64,000 nt of DNA, taken from an uncultured Lutibacter sp. GTDB taxonomy: Bacteria; Bacteroidota; Bacteroidia; Flavobacteriales; Flavobacteriaceae. The notes under the pieces are model-generated. The model saw only the letters and a list, made by a program, of their open reading frames with translations. It searched no databases and was not told the DNA's origin. Positions 34,938 through 43,334 of this stretch are shown here, one piece after another (position 1 is the stretch's first letter; every line of letters begins with the position of its first letter). The position numbers and the translations under genes were made by a program. The DNA lies in the NCBI RefSeq assembly GCF_937891065.1, contig NZ_CALAEQ010000268.1, forward strand, positions 19,730 through 83,729. Reading direction: 5' to 3'.

Positions 34938-35995
34938 TGAAAAATAAATTAACGATAGAAGCCATAGAGTTGCTTAAAAATTTAATTTCAAAGCAATCAT
35001 TCTCAGGTGAAGAAAACGAAACAGCATTGTTAATAATGCAATGGTTTTCTAGTCACGATATCAAATTTGAAAGTGATAAACACAATGTTTGGGCAAAAAA
35101 CAAGCATTTTGATGCTTCCAAAAAAACAATACTTTTAAACTCTCATCATGATACCGTAAAACCTAATAAAGGATATACTCGAAATCCGTTAAGTGCAGAT
35201 GTTGAAGATGGAAAATTATTTGGTTTAGGAAGTAACGATGCTGGTGGTTGTTTAGTCTCTTTATTGGCAACTTTTACATACTTCTATACTAGAGAAGATT
35301 TAAAATACAATTTTGTAATTGTAGCTTCTGCCGAAGAAGAAAATTCAGGTCCAAATGGATTAAATTCTATGTTGAAAATTATTCCTGAAATAGATTTTGC
35401 AATTGTAGGTGAGCCAACCTTAATGCAATTAGCTATTGCTGAAAAAGGGTTGATGGTAATGAACTGTGAGGCAAAAGGAACTTCTGGTCATGCAGCACAT
35501 GGAATTGCAGATAATGCCATTTATAATGCTATTGAAGATATTCATTGGTTTCAAACTTTTGAGTTTCCGGAAGTTTCTGAAACTCTTGGAAAAGTTAAAA
35601 TGACAGTTACACAAATTGAAGCAGGTTCTCAACATAACGTAATTCCTGCAAGTTGCAAATATGTTGTAGATGTGAGAGTTACAGATGCTTATAGCAATCA
35701 AGAGGTTTTTGATATTATAAATTCAAATGTAAAATCTGATGTGAGCCCAAGATCACTTCGTTTAAATTCATCTTCAATTCCGAAAGAACATGCAATTGTG
35801 CAAGCAGGAATTAAATTAGGGAGAGAAACATATGGTTCACCAACATTATCGGATCAAGCAGTGTTAAGTTGTCCTTCTTTAAAGTTAGGACCAGGACAAA
35901 GTTTGCGCTCCCATACTGCCGATGAATTTATTTATGTAAATGAAATTGAAGAAGGGATTGATTTGTATATTAAAATTTTAAATGAAATAATATAA
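34937..35995 (+). CDS. argE: M20-family N-acyl-ornithine/-citrulline deacylase
   Basis: 352 aa zinc exopeptidase-fold enzyme. Metal ligands: LNSHHDTVKP (His, ~69-71), GLGSNDAGGCL (Asp, ~97-100), the general base pair ASAEEENSGPNG (~129-135) and a C-terminal His in LRSHTADEFIYV. With the ArgF' enzyme upstream, the substrate is most likely an N-acylated citrulline or ornithine. Position between argB and argH supports the role. Confidence 0.9.
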   Translation: MKNKLTIEAIELLKNLISKQSFSGEENETALLIMQWFSSHDIKFESDKHNVWAKNKHFDASKKTILLNSHHDTVKPNKGYTRNPLSADVEDGKLFGLGSNDAGGCLVSLLATFTYFYTREDLKYNFVIVASAEEENSGPNGLNSMLKIIPEIDFAIVGEPTLMQLAIAEKGLMVMNCEAKGTSGHAAHGIADNAIYNAIEDIHWFQTFEFPEVSETLGKVKMTVTQIEAGSQHNVIPASCKYVVDVRVTDAYSNQEVFDIINSNVKSDVSPRSLRLNSSSIPKEHAIVQAGIKLGRETYGSPTLSDQAVLSCPSLKLGPGQSLRSHTADEFIYVNEIEEGIDLYIKILNEII

Positions 35996-36007
35996 AACCA
36001 CACCAAT

Positions 36008-37288
36008 ATGAAACTTTGGGATAAAGGATTTTCAACCGATAAAAAAATAGATTTATTTACGGTTGGTAACGACAGAGAGTTAGATTTAATTTTAGCAAAA
36101 TACGATGTAATAGGAAATATTGCACACGCAAAAATGTTGCATAGCATAGGCCTGCTAACTGCTGAAGAATTAAATTTATTAGAAGTAGAACTAGGAGCCA
36201 TTTTAGCAGAGATAGAAAATGGAAATTTTATTATTGAAGATTCATTTGAAGATGTTCATTCTAAAATCGAGTTTTTATTGACTGAAGAGTTAGGTGATAC
36301 GGGAAAAAAAATTCATACTGCAAGATCAAGAAATGATCAAGTTTTAGTGGATGTGCATTTGTATATAAAAGACGCATTAAATGATATTAATGAAGAAGTT
36401 GACGATCTTTTTGATTTGCTTATAAAACTAGCTGAACAATATAAAGATGTTCTATTACCAGGGTATACGCATTTACAAGTTGCAATGCCATCTTCTTTCG
36501 GTTTATGGTTTTCAGCATATGCAGAAACCTTAATTGATGATATTTATTTTTTAAAAGCTGCATATAAGGTTGCTGATCAAAACCCATTAGGTTCAGCTGC
36601 GGGTTATGGAAGTTCATTTCCTATTGATAGAGATTTTACGACTAAAGAATTAAAATTTGAAACCTTAAAATTTAATTCTGTTGCTGCTCAAATGGGTAGA
36701 GGGAAATTAGAAAAATCGGTCGCATTTGCAATCAGTTCAGTGGCAAGTACATTGTCTAAAATGAGTATGGATATTTGCTTGTATATGAGTCAGAATTTTA
36801 GTTTTATTTCATTTCCAGATGAATTAACAACAGGTTCAAGTATTATGCCTCATAAAAAAAACCCAGATGTTTTTGAATTAATTAGAGGAAAATGTAATAA
36901 ATTACAAGCACTTCCTTATGAGTTTACCTTAATTACAAATAATCTTCCAAGCGGTTATCACAGAGATTTACAGTTGTTAAAAGAAGGATTAATTCCATCT
37001 TTTTCAACGTTAAAATCTTGTTTAGAAATGTTGACATATTCATTAAAAAATATTCAAGTAAAAAAGAATATTGTTGAAGATGAAAAGTATTTCTATTTAT
37101 TTAGTGTTGAAGAAGTTAATAAGCTAGTTCAAAATGGAACTCCCTTTAGAGATGCATATAAAATTGTTGGTAAAAACATAAATGAAGGGAATTTTAACCC
37201 AGATAAAACAGTAAATCACACTCACAAAGGAAGTTTAGGGAACTTATGTTTAGATGAAATTGTAGCGAAGAAAAATAGGATTAACTAA
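36008..37288 (+). CDS. argH: argininosuccinate lyase
   Basis: 426 aa fumarase/aspartase superfamily. Seen: DVHSKIEFLLTEELGDTGKKIHTARSRNDQVLVD (~84-117), the GYTHLQVAMPSSFG stretch (~153) and the signature GSSIMPHKKNPDVFELIRGK (~276-295) with the catalytic Ser. Last step to arginine, last gene of the operon. Confidence 0.96.
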   Translation: MKLWDKGFSTDKKIDLFTVGNDRELDLILAKYDVIGNIAHAKMLHSIGLLTAEELNLLEVELGAILAEIENGNFIIEDSFEDVHSKIEFLLTEELGDTGKKIHTARSRNDQVLVDVHLYIKDALNDINEEVDDLFDLLIKLAEQYKDVLLPGYTHLQVAMPSSFGLWFSAYAETLIDDIYFLKAAYKVADQNPLGSAAGYGSSFPIDRDFTTKELKFETLKFNSVAAQMGRGKLEKSVAFAISSVASTLSKMSMDICLYMSQNFSFISFPDELTTGSSIMPHKKNPDVFELIRGKCNKLQALPYEFTLITNNLPSGYHRDLQLLKEGLIPSFSTLKSCLEMLTYSLKNIQVKKNIVEDEKYFYLFSVEEVNKLVQNGTPFRDAYKIVGKNINEGNFNPDKTVNHTHKGSLGNLCLDEIVAKKNRIN

Positions 37289-37300
37289 AAGAACAAACTA

Positions 37301-37377
37301 ATGTTATACTGAACTTGTCGAAATATATGAACGAAATATTCAATTTAAACTTCGACAAGTTCAGTTTGACAATGTTA
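37301..37377. repeat. REP-like palindrome, copies 3 and 4 as an inverted pair; likely also the terminator
   Basis: Perfect 14-base arms CTGAACTTGTCGAA (37309-37322) and TTCGACAAGTTCAG (37351-37364), flanked by ATGTTA-like sequences on each side. It separates convergent argH and the DUF3570 gene. Confidence 0.75.
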
Positions 37378-37379
37378 CC

Positions 37380-38798
37380 TTAATCCATTACAAATTTAAA
37401 TCCAGCAGAAATTATTCCTGAAGTTAAACCTGTATTTCTTTTATAATTGCTGTATTTTAAATCCACACTTTTTAAACCTAGTTTCCAAATTCTACGTTTA
37501 GTAAAAATATCAGTATAAGAAACTCCAAATCCAAATTGATTTGAATTAAATTCTGATAAATCATTATCTGAAGTGTAAAATTCATCAGTAGAAACTAATT
37601 GTTCATAAGGAGCAAAATAATCTGCTGCTGTCTGATTGTAATATCTATAAGAAGGATATAACGTAAATTTATCACTAATTTTTATGGGTAATTCAATATC
37701 TGCTGTATGCGAAGTAACTCCCCAATCGTCATAATAATAACGGTAATAAGTTCTTAGAGAAACTACTTCATTTATATAATAATTTAAACGAGCACCAATA
37801 GGAATTTTAAACCTAGTATTTGGTAAACGTTCAATATCATCAGCTAGTTGAAAAACATCTATGTTTGTTGGTGAAGTATAATTAGAAATGCTTGAAGAAT
37901 TTCCAATATAATAATTATCTCTATCGGCAAAATAAACACGTTGCATAGGATTTGCTAACCAACCTTTTTGCTGAACGATATCTGCAAAAATTGAGAATTG
38001 AGCTTTTTTACTTATAATTTGAGAAAAACTTATAGAAAGTGAATAGGTATTTCTTGATTCATCTTCAATTAATGTTGTGTTTAAAGGACTCCAAGTAGTT
38101 GAGCCGTTTTTATCAATTATATTTCCGCTTTGGTCAAGTATGTCAATATTGTTAAAAAAGCCATTATTCAAATTTTGATTGGCGTCTAAATATGCATCTA
38201 TTTCTTTAGGGAAAAGAGGTTGCCAAGTGTCAAAGTAAGCATTGGCTTTAATGCCTATTTCAGTATTTTTTTCATTAAACAATTTGGTGAAATTTCCTCC
38301 AATTCCAATTGAAGTATAATCATATTCTTTAGAAAAACTTGCGTTAGCTCCCATAATAGTATTTCTATCGTCAGAAGAATGATCATAACTAAAATTTAAA
38401 CTTGTCCAGGCATCAGATTTTGAAGCACCACTAGATTCTATCCAAGGGCTTCCTGCCGTTATATTGTTGTCCTCATTGTCATCAAAATCGAAAGGATTTA
38501 AATTACTTGATGAAGCAGAACTATATGCAGAAATTGTTGCATCAATAGTTAAAATATCATCGTCATTTAATGGGATTGAAATCGTTAAACTACTTGCTAT
38601 ATCTGTAAGTTCTTCTGTACCAATACCACCCGTAACAGCTGCATTATCACCATCTTGCGAATAATAACTTGAGATAAAGTCAACCTCGGTATTTTCTAAA
38701 ACTCTTTTTTTATAAGTTTTAGTAGCTTCTGGATCAGTTGTTTGTGCATTTCCTAAAAAGGAGCAAAAAACAACTAAAATTATCAATATTTTTTTCAT
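37380..38798 (-). CDS. DUF3570 domain-containing outer-membrane protein
   Basis: 472 aa from ATG 38798 (MKKILIILVVFCSFLGNAQ, a signal peptide). The ORF-track start at 38891 lies inside the upstream DUF4266 gene and adds a low-complexity leader, so it is rejected. The rest alternates aromatic and polar residues as in a beta-barrel, ends in an aromatic-hydrophobic strand (GIISAGFKFVMD), and includes DNDEDN-type acidic turns. DUF3570 proteins occur with DUF4266 lipoproteins and ApbE; function unknown. Confidence 0.85.
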   Translation of the reverse strand: MKKILIILVVFCSFLGNAQTTDPEATKTYKKRVLENTEVDFISSYYSQDGDNAAVTGGIGTEELTDIASSLTISIPLNDDDILTIDATISAYSSASSSNLNPFDFDDNEDNNITAGSPWIESSGASKSDAWTSLNFSYDHSSDDRNTIMGANASFSKEYDYTSIGIGGNFTKLFNEKNTEIGIKANAYFDTWQPLFPKEIDAYLDANQNLNNGFFNNIDILDQSGNIIDKNGSTTWSPLNTTLIEDESRNTYSLSISFSQIISKKAQFSIFADIVQQKGWLANPMQRVYFADRDNYYIGNSSSISNYTSPTNIDVFQLADDIERLPNTRFKIPIGARLNYYINEVVSLRTYYRYYYDDWGVTSHTADIELPIKISDKFTLYPSYRYYNQTAADYFAPYEQLVSTDEFYTSDNDLSEFNSNQFGFGVSYTDIFTKRRIWKLGLKSVDLKYSNYKRNTGLTSGIISAGFKFVMD

Positions 38799-38808
38799 AT
38801 TTATTTTA

Positions 38809-39021
38809 TTAATTACAACCACAACCACCACCTGATTTTCCTCCATTAGCACCTGAAGCAGCTTCTCGATATACTTGTGCACTAGTTTCAAATTTTCTAA
38901 TTTTTTTAGAAGCTAATAGCATATCGGGATCATTAATATATACTTTTTCATATTCTTTAACTGCTACACAAGAAGTTAAAGAGCTTATTGCTAGTAACAG
39001 CAAACACAGTTTCTTTATCAT
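38809..39021 (-). CDS. DUF4266 domain-containing small lipoprotein
   Basis: 70 aa. Lipoprotein signal with lipobox SLTSC (Cys ~18), the family segment VKEYEKVYINDPDM, then a Gly-rich tail ending GGGCGCN with two further Cys. Its start overlaps the apbE stop (ATGA-type, 4 bases). Periplasmic or outer-membrane location expected. Function unknown. Confidence 0.85.
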   Translation of the reverse strand: MIKKLCLLLLAISSLTSCVAVKEYEKVYINDPDMLLASKKIRKFETSAQVYREAASGANGGKSGGGCGCN

Positions 39022-40001
39022 AATTTATTTATATTAATTTGTTCTGATGTGTGAATTTTACCTTGGTCATCAATTATTATACATTCTATATTTTTTAGTT
39101 GATTTATTCTGTTTAAACCAACTTCAGTTCCCATTACAAAAACCGATGTTGCTAAAGCGTCTGCCAACTCTGCTTTTGGAGCAAAAACAGTAACACTTAT
39201 AATACCGGATGTTGGATACCCAGTTCTTGGGTCTATTATATGTGAATATCTGATGGAATTAAAAGTTACATATTTTTCATAATTTCCAGAAGTTACCACT
39301 GCACCATTTGATATTGGTAAAAGTGCAAAAGCTTTATTTTTATTCATAGGATTTGTAATTGCAACTTTCCAATCTTCTCCATTTGGTTGTTTCCCCCATG
39401 TATTCATATCGCCAGAAGCATTAATAATTCCAGCAGTTACACCTTTTGAAATTAATAATTTTTTCGCTTCATCAGCTGCGTAACCTTTGCCAATGGCTCC
39501 AAACCCAATTTTCATTCCTTTTAGTTTCAAAAAAACAGTTTTATATTCTTCATTAAGAATGATATTTTGATAACCAACTTTTGAAACAGAGTTGTTAATT
39601 TCTTCTTCAGAAGGCATTATTTTCATACTTCCGTCAAATTTCCAAATTTTATCCATTGAAGCATAACTTATATCGAAAGCTCCATCAGTTAGTTTTGAAA
39701 TTACCAACGAACGTTGAATTAGATTAAACAACTCAGTTGAAACTTTTATAGGTTTAATGCCTGCATTTCTATTTATTTCTGAAGTTTGAGAATTAGGATC
39801 CCACGATGATATTAATTTTTCAATTCTTGAAATTTCACCAATTGCAAGATTAATATAGTTAATAGCTTCAATAGAATCATTGGCAACAACTGAAATATCA
39901 AATCTGCTACCCATTAACTTTAAAGTTTTTCTATGAAGTTGTTGAGCGCTTGTAATAGATGACACAAATAAAATAGAAACTAAAAAGAAATATTTATTCA
40001 T
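39018..40001 (-). CDS. apbE: FAD:protein FMN transferase (ApbE family)
   Basis: 327 aa, exported (signal peptide ending SITSAQ). Transfers FMN from FAD to Ser/Thr of extracytoplasmic redox proteins. Seen: LMGSRFDISVVAND (~29), DGAFDISYASMDKIWKF (~100), KIGFGAIGKGYAADEAKKLL (~157-176), NASGDMNTWG (~187) and the metal-binding ALATSVFVMGTE with Asp just before (~285). Its acceptor is not evident in the operon. Confidence 0.9.
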   Translation of the reverse strand: MNKYFFLVSILFVSSITSAQQLHRKTLKLMGSRFDISVVANDSIEAINYINLAIGEISRIEKLISSWDPNSQTSEINRNAGIKPIKVSTELFNLIQRSLVISKLTDGAFDISYASMDKIWKFDGSMKIMPSEEEINNSVSKVGYQNIILNEEYKTVFLKLKGMKIGFGAIGKGYAADEAKKLLISKGVTAGIINASGDMNTWGKQPNGEDWKVAITNPMNKNKAFALLPISNGAVVTSGNYEKYVTFNSIRYSHIIDPRTGYPTSGIISVTVFAPKAELADALATSVFVMGTEVGLNRINQLKNIECIIIDDQGKIHTSEQININKL

Positions 40002-40438
40002 TACTTTTTAAATGAATTAAGTAATTTAATATACTCAGAAGGGCTTATTTTTTTATAGCCAGTGTTACCTAAAAGATTCGCATTTTTATCTAAAACAGCT
40101 ACAAATGGGAAATAACCCTGTAGGTTGTATTTTTCCATAAGTTGATTGTTTTGTTGTTGTTGTGTATCACTTAGTTCATTCTTTTTCTTTCTTGGAAAAT
40201 CAGCTAAGAGCATTACATAATTTTTTTCTGAATAGGTTTTAAATTCTTCAGTACTCCAAATTTCTTTATTTAGTTTAATGCAGGGTGCACACCAATCTGA
40301 GCCTTGAAAAACTAAAATAATATTCTTGTTTTCTTTTGAAGCTAAATTCTTAGCCTCTTCAAAATTTGTTTGCCATTTTTGGGCGTTTGAGATAGTTACC
40401 ACAAGAAGCAAAAGCATTCCTAAAATTGATTTTTTCAT
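40001..40438 (-). CDS. exported thioredoxin-family protein
   Basis: 145 aa from ATG 40438 (MKKSILGMLLLLVVTISNAQ signal peptide; the 40474 start would add a non-signal leader). Thioredoxin fold with FQGSDWCAPCIKLNKEIW, i.e. a CAPC active site (~50), cis-Pro region GYFPFVAVLD. First gene of the DUF3570/ApbE unit; stop and apbE start overlap by one base. It may reduce the Cys-bearing DUF4266 lipoprotein (inference). Confidence 0.87.
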   Translation of the reverse strand: MKKSILGMLLLLVVTISNAQKWQTNFEEAKNLASKENKNIILVFQGSDWCAPCIKLNKEIWSTEEFKTYSEKNYVMLLADFPRKKKNELSDTQQQQNNQLMEKYNLQGYFPFVAVLDKNANLLGNTGYKKISPSEYIKLLNSFKK

Positions 40439-40580
40439 ATTTATTTTAATAGTTATTTTATCGTAACATTTCAATTAGATTAAACCCTACCTTAAAAAAG
40501 ATATCCTTTTATGGGTAAAAACTTTTTTAGAAATTATTCTTATAAATGAAAAACGAGTAAAGAGTCGGTTTAGTATTGAA

Positions 40581-41267
40581 TTAATTACAAGCATTCCAAA
40601 TTACTTCATTTGGAGTAGGCGCAGTTATAGAGATTGTTTCTTTTGCAACCGGATGAGTAAATACTATTTTACGCGCATGTAAATGGATACTTGCGTCTTT
40701 ATTACTTCTGTCAAAACCATATTTTAAATCTCCTTTTATTGGTGAGCCAATGGCTGCCAATTGACATCTAATTTGATGATGACGACCCGTTTCTAAATCA
40801 ACTTCTAATAGATGATAATTATCTAAAGATTTTAGTAGTTTGTAATGAAGAATAGACTTTTTACTTCCTTCAATTTCAGAAGAATACGATGTTGACTTAT
40901 TGTTTTTAGGGTTCTTTTTTAAATAGCCTGTGAGTGTATCACTATTTTTAGCGGGTTTATTTTTTACCACTGCCCAATAAGTTTTGTTAACAGTTTTATC
41001 GCGTAACATTTTGTTAAAACGTTCTAATGATTTGGATGTTTTTGCAAAAACAATAATACCTGTTGTAGGTCTATCAAGTCTGTGAACAACACCCAAAAAA
41101 ACATTTCCAGGTTTATTATATTTCTCTTTTATATATTCTTTAACAATATCGCTTAAAGGAGTGTCTCCGGTTTTGTCTCCTTGAACAATATCACCTGATT
41201 GTTTATTAATAATGATAAAGTGATTGTCTTCAAACAATACGGATAAATTATTTTTGGTTGAAGCCAT
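40581..41267 (-). CDS. RluA-family RNA pseudouridine synthase
   Basis: 228 aa. Catalytic Asp in GVVHRLDRPTTGIIVFAKT (~60-78), the Tyr/Arg-Thr-Gly motif LLEVDLETGRHHQIRCQLA (~152) and C-terminal HLHARKIVFTHPV. It lacks an S4 domain. Isomerises uridine in rRNA or tRNA; target not predictable. Two bases downstream of engB. Confidence 0.9.
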   Translation of the reverse strand: MASTKNNLSVLFEDNHFIIINKQSGDIVQGDKTGDTPLSDIVKEYIKEKYNKPGNVFLGVVHRLDRPTTGIIVFAKTSKSLERFNKMLRDKTVNKTYWAVVKNKPAKNSDTLTGYLKKNPKNNKSTSYSSEIEGSKKSILHYKLLKSLDNYHLLEVDLETGRHHQIRCQLAAIGSPIKGDLKYGFDRSNKDASIHLHARKIVFTHPVAKETISITAPTPNEVIWNACN

Positions 41268-41268
41268 T

Positions 41269-41880
41269 TTATGAATTATCTTCTAATCCCTTATTTATTC
41301 CATCAATAAACTCTAAAATTTCGTCTCTACCAGTTGCATTACTTGCAGATGAAACAAAGTGTTGAGGCATAGTTTCCCAAATTGTTTGGGTCATTGTTTT
41401 ACTATATATTTGAATATTTCTATTCAATTCCGATAATTTAATCTTATCTACTTTAGTGAAAATTATACAAAAAGGAATTCCATTTTCGCCTAAGAACTCC
41501 ATAAATTCCAAATCGATTTTTTGAGGTTCGTGTCTACTATCTATCAAAACAAAAGTACAAATTAGCTGTTCACGATTTAAAAAGTAGTTTTTTATAAAAC
41601 TTTGAAATGTTTGCTTTATCGTTTTTGAAACTTTTGCATATCCATAGCCTGGTAAATCTACTAAAAACCAATTATTATTTATTTTAAAGTGATTTATAAG
41701 TTGAGTTTTTCCTGGTCTTCCAGATATTTTTGCTAACTTATTTCTATCAGTTAGCATATTAATCAGCGAAGATTTTCCAACGTTAGAACGACCTATAAAA
41801 GCATATTCCGGTAGTTGTTCTTTTGGGCATTTGGAAACATCAGAATTACTTATTACAAAATCAGCGGTTTTAATTTTCAT
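41269..41880 (-). CDS. engB: ribosome biogenesis GTP-binding protein EngB (YihA/YsxC)
   Basis: 203 aa. TRAFAC GTPase needed for 50S assembly. G1 [12 protein letters not shown] (~30-41), G2/G3 region [19 protein letters not shown] (~59-80), G4 FTKVDKI (~140), G5 [11 protein letters not shown] (~173). In a compact unit with the alpha/beta hydrolase and pseudouridine synthase genes. Confidence 0.94.
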   Translation of the reverse strand: MKIKTADFVISNSDVSKCPKEQLPEYAFIGRSNVGKSSLINMLTDRNKLAKISGRPGKTQLINHFKINNNWFLVDLPGYGYAKVSKTIKQTFQSFIKNYFLNREQLICTFVLIDSRHEPQKIDLEFMEFLGENGIPFCIIFTKVDKIKLSELNRNIQIYSKTMTQTIWETMPQHFVSSASNATGRDEILEFIDGINKGLEDNS

Positions 41881-41886
41881 TATTTT

Positions 41887-42651
41887 TTATAAGTTTCTTT
41901 CTGTTAGCCAGTTTTCAAGAATTTTATTGAATTCCTCTGGGTGCTCCATCATAGGTGTGTGACCACATTTATCAATCCAATATAATTTAGCATCAGGTAG
42001 TAATTTTTCAAAATCAACAGCTACTTCTGGTGGAGTTACAGTATCATTTTTCCCCCAAATTATACATGCAGGTATGTGCATATCAGGCAAATCTTTAGCC
42101 ATATTGTGTCTAATGGCACTTTTAGCAATTGCCAATGTTTTAATAACTCTACTTCTATCGTTTACAGAAGCATAAACTTCATCCACAATTTCTTTGGTGG
42201 CTACCTCAGGATTGTAAAATACTTCTTGAGTTTTAGCTTTTATATAATCATAGTTCCCTCTTTTTGGGTATGTATCACCCATAGATTTCTCATATAAACC
42301 AGAGCTTCCAGTCAAAACTAGACCTTTTACATTTTTCAAATTCAGTTTGGTAAAATACAAGGCAATATGTCCTCCTAATGAGTTACCAAGTAAAACAGCA
42401 TTTTCAATTTTTTTAAAAGCCATAAATTCTTTCAAAAATTTAGAAATGCTTTTAACATTGGTTTTTAAAAGCGGTAAGGAATAAATAGGTAATTCAGGTA
42501 TAATTACTTTATATCCTTTGGTAGAAAAATAGTTTAAAACGCCATCAAAATTGCTTAATGCGCCCATAAGTCCATGAAGTACAATTATCGGTTTACCTTC
42601 ACCTGCTTCAATATAACTATATTTCCCTTCTTTGATAAGAGTATTGCTCAT
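41887..42651 (-). CDS. alpha/beta-fold hydrolase
   Basis: 254 aa, cytosolic. Oxyanion region VLHGLMGALSNFDGV (~24), nucleophile elbow LLGNSLGGHIAL (Ser ~94), Asp in IIWGKNDTVTPPEVA (~200) and His in CGHTPMMEHP (~231): a complete Ser-Asp-His triad. Substrate unknown. First gene of the three-gene minus-strand unit, divergent from mraZ; a TACCTTTG -7 element is just upstream. Confidence 0.88.
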   Translation of the reverse strand: MSNTLIKEGKYSYIEAGEGKPIIVLHGLMGALSNFDGVLNYFSTKGYKVIIPELPIYSLPLLKTNVKSISKFLKEFMAFKKIENAVLLGNSLGGHIALYFTKLNLKNVKGLVLTGSSGLYEKSMGDTYPKRGNYDYIKAKTQEVFYNPEVATKEIVDEVYASVNDRSRVIKTLAIAKSAIRHNMAKDLPDMHIPACIIWGKNDTVTPPEVAVDFEKLLPDAKLYWIDKCGHTPMMEHPEEFNKILENWLTERNL

Positions 42652-42676
42652 TTAATTTTGAATTTATAACTAACTA

Positions 42677-42684
42677 CAAAGGTA
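42677..42684 (-). promoter_or_regulatory. -7 promoter element of the hydrolase-engB-rluA unit
   Basis: The minus strand reads TACCTTTG about 26 bases before the ATG at 42651. Same 11-base string TACCTTTGTAG as at the HYC_CC_PP promoter. No clear -33. Confidence 0.5.
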
Positions 42685-42800
42685 GGTTTTTTTTCTAAAA
42701 TACGATTTTTTTCTAAACGATAGCTAAATTTATTTTAAGTGCTTGTTTTTCAAAATTATAGTCTATTTAATAGGTTAACTATTAAAAGTTATCAACATAG

Positions 42801-42824
42801 TGGGTAAAAGTGGTTTTTTGTGGG
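42801..42824 (+). promoter_or_regulatory. candidate MraZ operator: three TGGG-type boxes at 10-base spacing
   Basis: TGGG at 42801, TGGT at 42811 and TGGG at 42821, each 10 bases apart. In E. coli and Mycoplasma, MraZ binds TGGGN repeats separated by five bases in front of mraZ. The boxes lie just upstream of the -7 element, so MraZ bound here would block its own promoter and thus the dcw genes. Confidence 0.6.
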
Positions 42825-42834
42825 AAAAAATTTA

Positions 42835-42842
42835 TATTTTTG
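42835..42842 (+). promoter_or_regulatory. -7 promoter element of the dcw cluster (mraZ)
   Basis: TATTTTTG matches TAnnTTTG, 18 bases before the mraZ ATG. It also contradicts the longer mraZ start at 42810 given by the ORF track, since that codon would lie upstream of the transcript. Confidence 0.5.
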
Positions 42843-42860
42843 AATACGCTAAAAAACATA

Positions 42861-43334
42861 ATGGTAAATTTAATTGGGACATATGAATGTAAAGCTGATG
42901 CTAAAGGAAGGTTAATACTTTCTTCTGCATTGAAAAAACAGCTTTCGCCAATACTTCAAGATGGATTTGTGTTGAAACGATCTGTTTTTCAACCATGTTT
43001 GGAGTTGTACCCGATGTCTGAGTGGAATATTTTAATGGCGAAAGTAAACAAGTTGAACAGATTTGTTAAAAAAAATAATGATTTTATTCGTCGATTTACT
43101 GCGGGTGTTAAAATTATTGAATTAGATAGTTCAGGCAGATTATTAATTCCAAAAGATTTACAGTCTTTCGCTGGAATTACAAAAAATGTGGTGTTTTCTT
43201 CAGCAGTTAACATTGTTGAAGTTTGGGATAAAGACAACTATGAAAAAGCAATTGATGATGCAACTGTAGATTTTGCAGATTTAGCTGAAGAAGTAATGGG
43301 TAATGAAAAAGAAAACGAAGATGGAATATCATAA
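42861..43334 (+). CDS. mraZ: transcriptional regulator MraZ
   Basis: 157 aa from ATG 42861; the track's 42810 start is rejected (inside the promoter). Begins MVNLIGTYECKADAKGRLILSSALK: two AbrB-like (SpoVT) DNA-binding halves, the second with IIELDSSGRLLIPKDLQSFAGI (~85-110), carry the DxKGR / DxxGR motifs of the MraZ ring. Controls the division and cell wall cluster that follows; a likely binding site is seen upstream. Confidence 0.93.
   Translation: MVNLIGTYECKADAKGRLILSSALKKQLSPILQDGFVLKRSVFQPCLELYPMSEWNILMAKVNKLNRFVKKNNDFIRRFTAGVKIIELDSSGRLLIPKDLQSFAGITKNVVFSSAVNIVEVWDKDNYEKAIDDATVDFADLAEEVMGNEKENEDGIS

Noticed and set aside
38809-39021. SGAN in the DUF4266 tail as an ApbE flavinylation site
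   Set aside because: Resembles the S/T-G-A-T/S acceptor motif but lacks the acceptor Thr/Ser at the last position.
42789-42797. TTATCAACA upstream of mraZ as a DnaA box
   Set aside because: Single site, two or more differences from the strict box in an AT-rich spacer, no cluster and no dnaA or origin features nearby.
42818-42842. TTG at 42818 as the -33 element of mraZ
   Set aside because: Spacing to TATTTTTG is only 14 bases, against 19-21 at the better promoters in this window.
43303-43320. Upstream start codon for rsmH
   Set aside because: MKKKTK adds non-conserved residues; MEYHNPVLL at 43321 is the family's usual N-terminus. Not excluded.
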